DNA from: Trifolium pratense
Taxonomy: Eukaryota; Streptophyta; Magnoliopsida; Fabales; Fabaceae
Length of the DNA stretch: 64,000 bases
Direction of reading: 5' to 3'
Assembly: GCF_020283565.1 (NCBI RefSeq)
Contig: NC_060060.1
Span: 496,001 to 560,000, forward strand
Part shown: positions 25,822 to 38,964 of the stretch, one piece after another
Layout of the letters: each line of letters begins with the position of its first letter
How positions within the stretch are numbered: position 1 is the first letter of the stretch
Notes under the pieces: model-generated
Database searches by the model: none
Seen by the model: only the letters and a program-made list of their open reading frames with translations
What the model was told of the DNA's origin: nothing
Translations under genes and position numbers: made by a program

Positions 25822-27650
25822 TATAATACGTTATTGTCACATTGATCTCTGAGTATATATCGAAATTATAAAGACATTTGCTAGTGGTTTTATAATGTTA
25901 TCTTCGATTTTTTTTATAAGAAATTATTGACTTTTTAAGTTTATTGAATAATTTGTGTATTTAGTATATATTATATGTCAAATACATTAGTTATTTAATA
26001 AATATAAAAAATAATTTTTTATTTTTTATAATTAATATAAAAAAGTAGTTTTTTTTTACAAAAAATATAAAAGTAGTTGTTTCTTATAAAAGGGTAGTTT
26101 TTGAATCAATTTATAGCACAAAGTAAGTAATATTAATGGTTAATGAATAAATCAAAATTATATATTATAGCTACATCATAATAAATTGTGTGTAAAACAT
26201 AAATTATGAGATTGTTACAATCACAATCCACAAATTTGATTTCCTTACTTTACATGATTTAAATCTCTTGAATCAAATTTTAGATAATTAATTTAGTTAT
26301 TACTTATATTTTTTGTATAGTCAAAAAAAATTGTATAGTAAAAAAAAAATTGTTGTCTTTAATTTAGTCAAGCACTATAAATATATTTGTAATTTTGACA
26401 TGTTTAAATACGCAATTTATTAAATTGACTATTTGTCATACTTTATTTTCAGTTATAAATATAAATATAACTTTTTGTTTTTTTTTTTTACAAAATACGG
26501 AATATGTCTTTTTCTTTTGACCAAGATTAAAAATGTTTACATTTTTATAAAATATTTTCTTAAAAAATAAAATTGCTTTATGATATTTCTTTTAAAAAAA
26601 AACAGCTATTATGAAAATTTTATCAATTTTTAGTCCATATATTTTATAAGAACGGGTGCTTTCAATTTTTATATAAAAATTGATACTTTAGTGCTTACAA
26701 AGGATTAAAAGTCATGTGCTTACAAAAGATTAAAAACCCTTGTTTTTATAAAAAAAACGTAAGAGCTAAAAGTGGTCAACAAATTTAAAGGGACTAAACA
26801 TAAAAGATATGTATTTTTATGAAAATATAAAATTGATTTTGTGGTCGAGATTAGTTGTTGCTAAACAATGGTAAAAACTTCATAACAATAATATAGTAAT
26901 TTAAAAAAATTGATTTGATGGCTAGATGGAGATGTTAAGAAATTGAGTGATAAGGAGTTGAGAGTATCACCATAACTCTCAACATAAAGCTAACACGTTT
27001 TCTTCACCAAAAAAAAAAAGCTAACATATATATTTTTTATAAGTCAACAAAATACCGAACATTAAAGGATCTTTGGACAGATCAAACCAATTGATACGTC
27101 CAAAGATTCTCGCTGTCCACCATAATAAGTGAAATAGCTAGCATTATCAGTGGTGGATTATGGAAAAACAAAATAACTAATGAATATTATGCATTTGTTA
27201 AATATGTTTATTCAAACGTTGTTTGTCATTGAAGGAAATAATGGATACAAAATTTTCATTTCAAAAATCATTTTATAATTTTCCTGCTATTAACCAAATT
27301 GAGGGTAGGGAAAAAACATTTCATCTTCGTTAATTTAGTAAAGGAAACTTGATATGACGCATTTAGTTTTATTTATTTTTTACAAAAAAGAAAATGAGTT
27401 ACATATACGGATATACTTTTTATTTATGATATTACATAATTCTGTTTTTACTTTAAGATCGTTGATACTCATTATTTTTATCTAATAAATTTGACTGAAT
27501 AATCGGGTTTGAACTCGAGAATCTCCTGTTGTGTATCTCCTGTTGTGTGTGAATTTTAGTGATTTTTATCAAATAGATGAAATATTAAAAATTGAAAGAG
27601 AAAAAAGTGGCAAAGATAAAACGGAAGAGTTGATTAGAAATTATGTTAGA
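25822..27650. other. AT-rich intergenic spacer
   Basis: Very AT-rich, with many poly-A/poly-T runs and no open frame of interest. No gene seen. Confidence 0.5.
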
Positions 27651-28950
27651 TTTTGGAATGTTAGATAGTGAGGTTTTGGATCACAAACTCATCTGATTTT
27701 GTTACATAGCTGACTCTTCATAAACGTCATAGCTAAATAAACATGTTCCATGCTCCAGTTGCTACCAGAAAGACTAAAGTCAACTTCATAATTTTATAAA
27801 CCATATCAAATGTGTTGCACTTATTTGTTTTCACAAGTTTTACACAAAGATCCAAAAGTCTTTTTAACTTTACAAATTTTGGATCACGTCGAACATCCCT
27901 ATCATAATCCTAAAGTTGGTGTTGCACCAACACTTTCAGCTCATCTACAAAATCAAAGCTCAACCATCGTCAATAATGTTTGCACATCAAAAGCTGTAAA
28001 TGGCGATAAGAGACTCAAGCATGAAACACATTATAAAAGTTTAGTATTCTCTTCATCAAACCTAGCATTGAGCTCATACAACTGCAAATTCAAAACATTA
28101 AACAAACAATCATGCTTATAATAATGCAAAGTCATCAAACCAGTCATAAAGTGGAAACCCCAATGAGAGTCACCTGCCATAGCAATATATTATTCTTGAT
28201 TTAGTCTACTACCAGTCTCTATTTGGCCCTCTTAAATCAATATAGAAAATTGAGTTATTTGTTTTTCCGAAGCAATTATTGTCTCTTGTTAGAAGATCGT
28301 ATTAAATTAACAAGCATATTGAACTTACTGAAAATCCACTAACATCTTTGTGAGTCTTAGCACAAGCAACAAGTGCCAACTGAAGTTGATGGGCGAAGCA
28401 ATGCACAAAATAAGCACAAAGATTCTCATTTTTTATAAAAGTTCTCAAACCACCAAACTTACCTTGCATATTGCTAGCTTCGTCATACCATTACCCTCTA
28501 ATGCTAGACAAACCCAAGCTATTCATAGACAATTTCTCTAGTGTCTCTCCTTAAGTGACTTTACACTTGTTTCTTTAACACTTACAATACCAAGAAATAT
28601 TTCTTTTATCAAAACTTTCACTATTAACATAGCGAACAATAACAATCATTTGTTCTTTACCAATAACATCGCCAGATTCATCAATCAAAACACATCATCC
28701 GCAATATCACATATAATTTGTTAAATTATTTCACATGCACAAGCAGCAACAAGATCGTTATGAATCTTATGGACAATCATAAAGTTATTCCCATAACACA
28801 ATCTATTACACTAGATATCTCTAGGTTAATTGCCTTTTAGGTCCTCCGATTCACTGTAATCAAAACACTTTGTACAAGATGAGCAGGTACACGACAACTT
28901 CAAAACACCACATTCCAATCGCTAAAAAGCAAATTGGTAGAGGGAGATAG
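27650..28950 (-). mobile_element. hAT-family transposase remnant (DUF4371 / hAT dimerisation type)
   Basis: On the minus strand, translation in shifting frames gives family phrases in order. From about 28790: VHKIHNDLVAACACEI. From about 28690: VLIDESGDVIGKEQMIVIVR. From about 28440 to 28350: NENLCAYFVHCFAHQLQLAL with VACAKTHKDVSGF. From about 28050 to 27680: RFDEENTKLL and the C-terminal dimerisation segment with YKIMKLTLVLPVA. This is a TTF/ZMYM1-like hAT transposase relative. Stops, frameshifts and internal deletion show that it is dead. Terminal inverted repeats were not located. Confidence 0.78.
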
Positions 28951-30850
<1,900 letters not shown>

Positions 30851-30851
30851 T

Positions 30852-31386
30852 TTTTTGCGAAAATTACACTCACCTCCCCTGAAATCCTTTCGTATAACAC
30901 TAACATTCCCTCTAATTTTTGACTCAACACCAACCTCCCTTATTATTTTTTAATAAAAGTGACAACCACCTCCCTTCTAGTATGAACCTTAAAATCTGAT
31001 CACAATCTTTCATAGTTGATCTAAAAGAGAAGGCAATTCACCAATCTTGACTCAAAAAAATACTACAAAACCATTACATCGAAACTCCACACCTAGAGAA
31101 CAACAAAATCCAATAAAAGTAATAAGAAAATCCTATTTTCGACTAGCATCCAAAATCATCTACGGACGTTATTATGAAGGTGTTTTCTCATGAGCATTCT
31201 CTATTTGATATTGGTGATGCTTTTGGTTGGTGTTGGAGTTGGTCTTTGGTGCACAAACGTAAGTTAACTAGGATTCTAACGGTGTTAAGGAGACGGGGGG
31301 GGGGGGGGGGGGGGTGAGTGTCTAGTAAAAAACGGTATTAGTGTTATATGAAAGGACCTCAGGGTAGGTCAGTGTAATTTGCCCTA
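30852..31386. mobile_element. Non-autonomous DNA element, MULE-like, with about 50-bp inverted ends and an internal poly-G run
   Basis: The left end (aaaattacactcacctcccc...tttcgtataacactaac) is the reverse complement, with few mismatches, of the right end (ggtattagtgttatatgaaa...gtcagtgtaatttgccc). The element is about 530 bp with no transposase. Next to the right repeat is an uninterrupted run of 20 G (31295-31314), where the left side has a short C-rich counterpart. Confidence 0.65.
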
Positions 31387-32304
31387 ATCTTCATCTTCTC
31401 CTTCAACTGAACCTGAGTTTATTCCTTAATTTTATTTATCAAAAACTCGAAAATTAGTCTCGTAAAGACCCAAAGGGTCTAAGCCGTGAGAATACTTAAG
31501 GATGTACTACTCATCTCTACCGTTGAAGGAACATAATATATGTAAATGTTTGTGTAGTCAGTTATTTTTAATTCTAATTTTTTTTTTTAATTTTAAAAAA
31601 TGATATTTGCTTATGCGTCTATCTACTCAGAGCCGAACTCGACCTTGGTGGAGGAGTCTAAAGGGGTCTTACATGTCATTGACACTCCAAATCACCCCGA
31701 CTAGATGCTCCTTGTCTCTATAAATGTTGATGGCGCACTCTCTTCCGCTCACAAGGAAGTTATATGTATCTAGATGCACCGATGAAGTAGTTGTAGCTCA
31801 AATCTTGCATTGAATAATCAATAATGAATGACATGTCTTGCATTTTTAAACATTATGAATGTTGTGAATTGTGAATTTATACATTAGGCTTGTGTGTGCA
31901 TCATATTTGTTGATTCCTCTACCTATTATTTTTCTCAAATGGCTACCCATACACCTCGTGTATAGTTAGATGCAAACACTAAAAAATAGTGTTGCAGCTT
32001 CACATTAGATATAGATCAATGTTTTGACTCTAGACCTCTATCTTTTTTTTTTTTTTTTAAATTGACAAAAACTCTCCCAACCATTAACCAAAAAAAAACC
32101 TTTTTCTATGATTCATCTCTACCCCATAAAAATTCCTTTCTAATATTGATTCTTATTCTTTGATTAATTATATTCCCATTGGATAGGCATAGAAGTGAAC
32201 CACTCAAAAATTGTGAATATCTTACTACCTAAGCTAAGAATAAGAATGAACTTTTTCTATAGTGATATTATTATTAACATTAATATTCTCAACGAATAAA
32301 AAAA
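31387..32304. other. Intergenic spacer
   Basis: No supportable gene; AT-rich with poly-T near 32043-32059. Nothing else recognised. Confidence 0.4.
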
Positions 32305-32460
32305 GTTTATGATCAATTGGCAAGGACATTACATATAATATGTAGGGATTAAGGTTCGAACCCACTTATTCACCTTAAGAGTAAAATTCTAACTACTGGT
32401 TCGAACTCTAGTACTCCTACTTATTTGACTTAAGAGTGAAATTCTAACTACTGGACTAAA
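32305..32460 (+). repeat. tRNA-derived SINE-like sequence, partly duplicated
   Basis: A B-box-like GGTTCGAACCC is followed by 'acttattcaccttaagagtaaaattctaactactgg'. The latter half is repeated with changes as 'cttatttgacttaagagtgaaattctaactactgg'. The tail matches the SINE family seen at 38817 and 45732. Confidence 0.5.
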
Positions 32461-32613
32461 ATAAAAAGTTCCTGATCAATCATGTATAGAAAGTTGAAAG
32501 AATGTATATTGAAATAAATACTCCAAACTTTATGCAAGTGACATAATAATTTAACAAAAATAGAACAAGTGCATATGTCCTATTTTCATTCATGTCCCTT
32601 TTTTTTATTTATT

Positions 32614-32622
32614 TATATAAAG
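32614..32622 (+). promoter_or_regulatory. Probable TATA box of the tetraspanin gene
   Basis: TATATAAAG lies 49 bp before the start codon at 32663, implying a very short 5' UTR. Confidence 0.5.
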
Positions 32623-32662
32623 TGAAAGAAACCTCACAAGAACCAAAGCAAAAATCATCATA

Positions 32663-34923
32663 ATGCAACGGTTCAGCAACAGTGTAATAGGATTCTTAAA
32701 CTTTTTCACACTCTTAGCATCAATACCAATAATAGGAGCAGGATTATGGCTTTCAAGAAGCACAACAACATGTGAAAATTTCTTCCAAACACCACTTTTA
32801 ATCATAGGATTTATTGTTCTTGTGATTTCACTAATTGGTTTTATAGGAGCATGTTTTCATGTGGCATGGGCACTATGGGTGTATTTAGTAGTTATGTTGT
32901 TGCTAATAGCAGCAATTTTTGGTTTGACTATATTTGGATTTGTTGTGACTAGTCAAGGTGGGGGTGTAGAAGTACCTGGTAGAAATTATATGGAATTTCA
33001 TCTTGAGAATTATTCAACATGGTTGAAGAATAAGATTAAGGAACCTCAATATTGGAGTACTATGAGGAGTTGTATTATAGGGTCTAATAGTTGTTCTAAA
33101 CTTGCTTCTTGGACCTCTCTTGATGTTATGGAGAAGGATATGTCTCCAATTCAGGTACACCAATGATTGTTTTCCCTTCTCTATAAGTTTTTTTATTAAT
33201 TGAAGTTATATTAATGACCATTTTACAATTATCTCCGATAATTTGACCTCGACACCTTGAGATAACAAGGCCAAATTCTTACCAATGAACTAGTACCTTA
33301 AGTGTAGATTCATATATATATCATTTGGGCTTTTCTTGTTTTTCTTTTTTTCACTTTGTGTGTTCTATGTATGGGAGCTTTTTTCTTGATACCATTAGTT
33401 ATAGATCGGACGATCACTTTATACAATCTCAACCGTACAATTTAAATCGGACAATTTTGATCTAACACAGTGTAAAAACAGTATTAAAAACTACAACATG
33501 GAATCTGTTTCCCTGAAAAGTGGATAAGGCCCAACTAATAACACATTAAATTCACTAATCTCTCAATTAAAAATAACATTATAAACAAAAAGATAATTCT
33601 AATTCTAATACTTATAATTTATGAATCAACGTCACATACATGAACACCAGAAACAAAACGAACAGTGACAATTCGAAAAAAAACATAATTCAATGTAATT
33701 TATCAGACACGGGGATACGCTAACGTGAGTGTTTGTGCTTCATAATTAATTTGGTTTAATTTTTTTTATTAATTTAATTTGGTTTAATTTTTTGTTAATC
33801 AAATTGTTGAATAAATTTGCAGTCTGGATGTTGCAAACCACCAACAGCATGCAACTACAACATGGAAACAACATTAGTGACACAAGATAATGATTGCTAC
33901 CGTTGGAACAATGCACCAAATTTACTATGCTATGACTGTAATTCATGCAAAGCTGGTGTTCTTGAAAACATAAGAAGAGATTGGCACAAAGTCTCTGTTC
34001 TTAGTGTTGTTGTTCTTGTTTTTCTTATAGGAATATATTCCATTGGATGTTGTGCTTTTAGGAATGCAAGAAGAGCTGATACTAATTATCAACATGGTGA
34101 AAATCGTATGAGTAAAATTAGACCAAGATGGGATTACCATTGGTGAGTTTAATTCTAATCTTATCAATTAGTAAATTACATTACACCCCTTTTAATTAAG
34201 GAATTGTATGCGGTAAAAACTGCATGCAGTCATCCTGATTAAGATCAAATATTTTAGACATAAAAAAATTATTTTATATTTAGATGGTCATATTTGTTCC
34301 GACTAGATAAATTCTTTACTTTATGGACTAAAATTAAATGTGTTTTTTAAGTTTTTTAATTATGATTCTTTGTTAATAAGTCTCACGTCAGAAGTGAGAT
34401 GACATGTGTATAAATTTATAAAGTAGAAGCAATTCTCACCTTACAAGCTGATTTTGTAGAGTTGAGTTAAACTTAACTCTCGATTCTAAGATGGTATGAA
34501 AGTCTCCTCCACAATTTGTTGAACTGTCCGCTATCAGATTTCTGATCGGGCCATCTACTGTTATAATCGCCCCCCAAGCTCAATGTGTGTTAACAAGTCT
34601 CAGATCGATTGCGAGATGACATGAATATATGTTTATCAAGTAGAGACAATCCTCATCATACAAACTTGTAAGTGAGAATTGTCTCTACTTTATAAACTCA
34701 TATACGGGACATCTTACATCTGATGCGAGACTTTTTAAGATTCTTAACTTAACTACTAGCACATTCATAATTTTTTTTTAAAATCTATAAAATATTTTGA
34801 AGTTGCCCATGTGAAAACCATATGAAGATGCCGAGGTCTTTTGACTGCTAACTAATGCTTTGATCTGCTTTTTTTTACTGCAGCTGGAGATGGTGGCATG
34901 ACAAGAAGGAGCAGCTTTTTTAG
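32663..34923 (+). CDS. TET6: Tetraspanin, TET5/TET6-like
   Basis: Three exons: 32663-33154, 33823-34142 and 34884-34923. They join in frame to 283 residues; Arabidopsis TET6 is about 282. Four membrane segments lie at about 8-30, 44-64, 70-96 and 220-242. The large extracellular loop carries the plant GCCK signature (SGCCKPPTAC from residue 165) and further conserved Cys (LCYDCNSCKAG). The cytoplasmic tail RPRWDYHWCWRWWHDKKEQL is characteristic of the TET5/TET6 branch. Plant tetraspanins scaffold proteins in plasma-membrane domains and extracellular vesicles; TET5 and TET6 are reported to act redundantly in organ growth. The intron after ...PIQ| just before SGCC is a family hallmark. Intron 2 holds a TRIM element. 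Confidence 0.94.
34371..34740 (+). mobile_element. TRIM retroelement in tetraspanin intron 2
   Basis: A 5' LTR-like segment (34371-34491, TGTTAATAAGTCTCAC...) is followed by a weak Met-type primer site (TGGTATGAAAG). A roughly 95-bp interior ends in a C/A-rich tract, and a second LTR starts at 34588 (TGTTAACAAGTCTCAG...). The second LTR runs into an inverted LTR-like piece (about 34673-34735), forming an imperfect palindrome around 'gtagagacaatcctcat...gagaattgtctctac'. It has no coding capacity. It is the same family as the element at 44586 in MLO. Confidence 0.7.
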
Positions 34924-35483
34924 AAAAAAGAAGAAGCAATGGTGTCTATCATGACATTGTGTGTGCTCTAAAGTTGTGACATTAATTAACTACTTTCTTG
35001 GTCCATATGTTCATCATGTAAAAGAAATTTAAGACCTTTTGTTTTAACTATGATTGTATATTGCTTTTGTACAAATCTTAATTTTGCTTTGTTTCAAGAA
35101 TTATACTAGATCTATGCTTTTCCAGCTTTAATGTTTCTTTTCTTCCATGGGTTTTGTTTTATTTTTACTAAAGAATTCTTGAGTTCTCTTCACTTAATTT
35201 AGTGTTCATATTTGTTCTTTACTTTCAAAAAAATTAAATGAAAAATTTGAAACTTTACTTAAATTTGAAAATTTTGAAATTTGAAATTAAATGAAAGATT
35301 TCTTTGGAAACTTCACGATAATTAATTATTTATATTTGACATTTTAAGTAGATGATGCTTCAACACATAGGGACATGTTCTCTTTTCATATTGTTCTCTT
35401 TTGTTTATAAGATTATTATGTCTTTCCGAGTTACTTGGGAAATATATATCAAGCATACATAATAACTATTGTGTCATTCTTAA
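34924..35483. other. Tetraspanin 3' UTR and spacer
   Basis: Probable 3' UTR followed by AT-rich spacer; nothing else recognised. Confidence 0.45.
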
Positions 35484-35831
35484 TTGAATGGAAGTTGCGT
35501 CAACTCTCTCGTTCGGTCTGAATTTGGCGGTATTATTAGAAATGCCTTCGGCCATCTTGTAAGCTTCTCCGGCTTCATTCAAGGGTCATGTGACATTTTA
35601 CTCGCTAAACTGTATGCTATCTATAAATGCCTCTTACTGGCCAAAGACATGAGTATTGATGAACTTGTCTGCTATTATGATTCTTTACAGTGTGTTGATC
35701 CAAGATATAAAAGAGTCACTCTCAAACCAATGTTTCTCTCTATTACACTTAGAGAAGGGAATCAATGTGCCGATTTTTTCACTAAACTTCTCCTCAAGAA
35801 GACATTTGTAATTTTCTTAAGAATGACGTAA
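35484..35831 (+). mobile_element. LINE ORF2 RNase H fragment
   Basis: The translation (GSCVNSLVRSEFGGIIRNAF ... LAKLYAIYKCLLLAKDMSI ... CYYDSLQCVD ... LREGNQCADFFTKL) matches the RNase H domain (RVT_3 type) at the end of plant LINE ORF2 or captured relatives. The middle of the domain is deleted, and the usual catalytic Glu in A-E-L-x-A is Lys, so it is inactive. No poly-A tail was identified. Confidence 0.7.
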
Positions 35832-36299
35832 TAAGAACCTTCTTGCTTTGTGAAATGTTAAAAATAACAATATCTCACTAATATATATTGATAATATGTC
35901 ACTAATAAATATATTGACACATTAAAAAAAATATTGACACATAAAAAAATGAATTTATTTCTTCATTAAATTATTCTAACGAAAATAATTTAACACCCAA
36001 ATAATAATCTAAAAATTAATAAGATAATAACACATGGGATAGAAACAATTTACATATATAAACCTAGTGGCTTACATGTAAATATGTTTATATCTATGAA
36101 AAAAATATATTATCACATCACATATAACATAACACATGGGTACAAATATTTACATGAAAATATATTTAAATATTATATTTTTCCAACAAAATTATTTTTT
36201 TATGATATAAATTTTATTAAAATGCTTTCAAAAATTTTATGTCATAATAAAAAAAACAATATACATTTTAACCCATAAGTAGATTAAAATTTAACAATG
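35832..36299. other. AT-rich spacer
   Basis: Very AT-rich with small internal duplications ('aatatattgacacat' twice near 35899-35943; 'ataacacatgg' twice). No gene. Confidence 0.4.
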
Positions 36300-36475
36300 A
36301 AACAAGGTACCCGGGCGGGGTGGGTAATAAGGTACTCGTACCCGCATACATACCCACTCATTTTATGGGTAATTACCCATACCCGTGCTCATACCTAAAA
36401 TGTGGATTTTTATTCTACCCATTATGGGTATTTTTGTGGGTATTCAATGGGTATGAGTCAAATTGTCATCCCTAA
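36300..36475. repeat. 'acccgtaccc/gggtacgggt' palindromic repeat
   Basis: Many copies of ACCC/GGGT motifs in both orientations (tacccgggcggggtgggtaa...atgggtattcaatgggtatgagt). This is a self-complementary, MITE-like family common in plant intergenic DNA. Confidence 0.5.
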
Positions 36476-36560
36476 AAACAACAATGTCATGCTTACATAT
36501 ACAAAATAAATGGTTGCGATCATATCAACAATAATGCACCGGATTCCATCAAAATTTTGC

Positions 36561-36625
36561 AATTAAGCATGCAAATTAATCTGGAATTATCGTAGGACGG
36601 GTGACATCTGGGAAGTTATTGTGTT
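36561..36625 (+). mobile_element. Cassandra-like TRIM LTR piece carrying a 5S rRNA-type internal promoter
   Basis: 'aattaagcatgc' and, 27 bases on, 'aggacgggtgacatctggga' align at the correct spacing with the A-box and C-box of plant 5S rRNA genes (canonical AGTTAAGCGTGCT and GGATGGGTGACCTCCTGGGA). Cassandra TRIMs carry this 5S segment within their LTRs. A single degenerate piece is visible, not a 5S gene. Confidence 0.65.
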
Positions 36626-36639
36626 TGTCTAGTGTTTGC

Positions 36640-37598
36640 ATCAGTCCTAGGTTTGATCCTCGTTGACAATATCATAAACAAAGATAAATAATAAACACTA
36701 ATAAGCCTTGCCATTAAAAAAAAAACACTAATAAGCCTTGTCTGTTATTAGGGTTTTATTATAATCCACCTTCCTTGCACACAAACAAACCCACCGTCAA
36801 AACAAAACATATTGACTCGCTTTCGCCTAAAGACATTCAATAAAATTATAGATAATTTTTCTCAAGTTTAGTGGATTTCAAATTATTCTTTATGGTGGAT
36901 TCCGAAAATCTAATGAATTCTAAAATCTTATCTGACAGGTTTGTCGCTTACGAACCTACGTTCCAATAATAGGATTAGCGTTTATTATTCTTCATGCTTC
37001 CGTTCTGCGTGAAACTTGCCTCCCCAGCTGGACTAGAGTGACGCTGAGAACCAGATTTTCTTTACACAATGGCCCACGTAATTTACTACTATACTATTTT
37101 TCCACGTTTCTTTTTGTGAAATTTATGGTTTTCGCTTCTATACTGTTTTTCCATGTTTATTTTTGTGGAATAGGGTAGTATTGGAGTGATTGTGAATTTG
37201 TGATGTTCGATGTGTTAGTGTGAAAGCATTGTTTGTTTTTTCTCCCTTGGAGTTGCTTGTTTTTTAGTGGAATTGTTTTAAGATGGTAACATGTGTTTGT
37301 TTGGGCCAAATTAAGACCTTCCCGTGGTATCTGAGTAAACCATCAAATTAGTCTAACTCGCTCTCAGCTAGGCTCCTTACTCTTTCAATATCTCGAATTA
37401 GTCTATATATGTGAAATGTTTTTCAATATGGTCCCTCTGTTGACATCAGTTTTCTAACACTGTTAATTGTATTGATATGAAGTGTTAAAGTGTCACGCGG
37501 AGTCGCGGACAATAACAAAAGGGATAACTTGATAGACTATTTCATGCTTTTATTAACTTGATTCTGTTAACATTCTTGCTTCCATATTCTGAACAGAT
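36640..37598. other. Intergenic spacer
   Basis: No gene seen; a short direct repeat 'aaacactaataagccttg' occurs twice near 36693 and 36723. Confidence 0.4.
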
Positions 37599-37855
37599 AT
37601 GATCCGGCAAAGCCCCCAATGCAATGGATAGCTAAATTAAGTATCTGCGACACTCCAAACAATAGGTTCTCCTAAGTTATTTAGGGACATTGCCGCGAAG
37701 ATACATGAAACAAGGCTGCTTCAAGCTGGAGACGTGGCTGAGGGTAATGGTAACCCTCAACCACCACGTAACTTACAAGAAAACTTTGGTGGAGAAAGTA
37801 AACCCCTCGTTGTTCAAACTGTTTATAATGTTGCAGCTAATTAATGATATGGCTG
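37599..37855 (+). pseudogene. Unidentified coding-like fragment
   Basis: The base composition becomes GC-richer and codon-like. In frame from about 37678 it reads LFRDIAAKIHETRLLQAGDV..., continuing for about 55 codons to a stop at 37843. An upstream stretch (YDPAKPPMQWIAKLSICDT) is open in a different frame. There is no start codon and no splice partners. I do not recognise the family. It could be a decayed gene fragment or transposon-captured exon. Confidence 0.35.
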
Positions 37856-37879
37856 ATGATGACACGAAAACCTGATTTT

Positions 37880-38592
37880 TCATCAGGTATACTTTTATTT
37901 AATTTTTTATCCGCTACTTAACTGGTGAACCAGCTAGGCCACTCCTGGTTCCGCCACCTCTGCTTCCTTCCCCTCTTAACTTTCGAATAAATACATAACA
38001 AATATCTAATTATTAGTTCATATAAATTTTTGTACACTTGTATAACATTTTTGCCTTATCTCATTGTCACCCTTAATCAGCATATTGGCTGGTTATGCAT
38101 TTCATGATTATTCTTTTATTTGTTATTAAAAAGTGCACAAAACAGAGTCTGTGAATGATCATTCCCGAGGAAATTCAAATTTTATCTTTAAATAAATTAA
38201 TTCACTTTTTTATTTTTATTTATTTTTTATTTTTTTATGTTTTAGTAATAAAGAACTTTACATGTTTTTATAAATTGGTCTTATATTTAGAGGTTTATTT
38301 TTTGGTTCTTCGGTTATGAAAATGATAAAGAGTGTCCCGAACACTAGTTAATGATATAAATATAAAAAATTTATCTCGTAAATTGTGTATTCAATATTTT
38401 AATAATATAAAAGTTATTCTCTCTCATTATTAATTTTTTCATTTGTTTTCTTTTATAGTATACAAATAAAAAGGTGTACGTCTTCATCAACAAAAATAAA
38501 AACCAAAATGGGACATATTCAGGGGGTGGATCTATGCCTAGGCCTAGTAGGGCCATGACCACACCAAAATTCTCAATTTTTTTTATGGCAAA
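37880..38592. other. Intergenic spacer
   Basis: AT-rich with no recognised feature. Confidence 0.4.
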
Positions 38593-38755
38593 TGTTATCA
38601 TGTGCACCTAAGGCACATGTTAAGAATACAAATATAGAAATATTTTCTCGAAACACGTGTATTATATCTTTTAAGCATTAAATTCGTTTATAATATTAAA
38701 TGCAAATTTCTAATTATAGAAACCTTAACATGTGCCCTATATGCACATGTTAACA
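38593..38755. mobile_element. MITE with about 30-bp inverted ends
   Basis: 'tgttatcatgtgcacctaag' at the left pairs with 'gccctatatgcacatgttaaca' at the right; 163 bp, no coding. A looser relative of one end lies near 39622-39655. Confidence 0.6.
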
Positions 38756-38816
38756 GCACCGTTTTTTTATACATACATACATTAGGTTTATATGTGTATA
38801 GAGTTAAATATGTTTT

Positions 38817-38948
38817 GTCTCCGTAAGTTTAACTCAGTTGGTTGAGACCATATATATTACTCAGAAGTTGAGGTTTAAACCCCGAACACTCCAGTTATTC
38901 ACTTTTAAGGTGAAATTTCTATCCACTAGGCTACTAAACAAAAAAAAG
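38817..38948 (+). mobile_element. tRNA-derived SINE with 16-bp target-site duplication
   Basis: The 132-bp element has an A-box-like TAACTCAGTTGG and a B-box-like GGTTTAAACCCC and ends in an A-rich tail. It is flanked by the perfect direct repeat GAGTTAAATATGTTTT at 38801-38816 and 38949-38964. The body matches, in reverse complement, the element at 45732-45863. Confidence 0.87.
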
Positions 38949-38964
38949 GAGTTAAATATGTTTT

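Noticed and set aside
36561..36625. A functional 5S rRNA gene
   Set aside because: Only an internal promoter-like segment is present, with substitutions, and the rest of the 5S sequence is missing; a Cassandra-type remnant is more likely.
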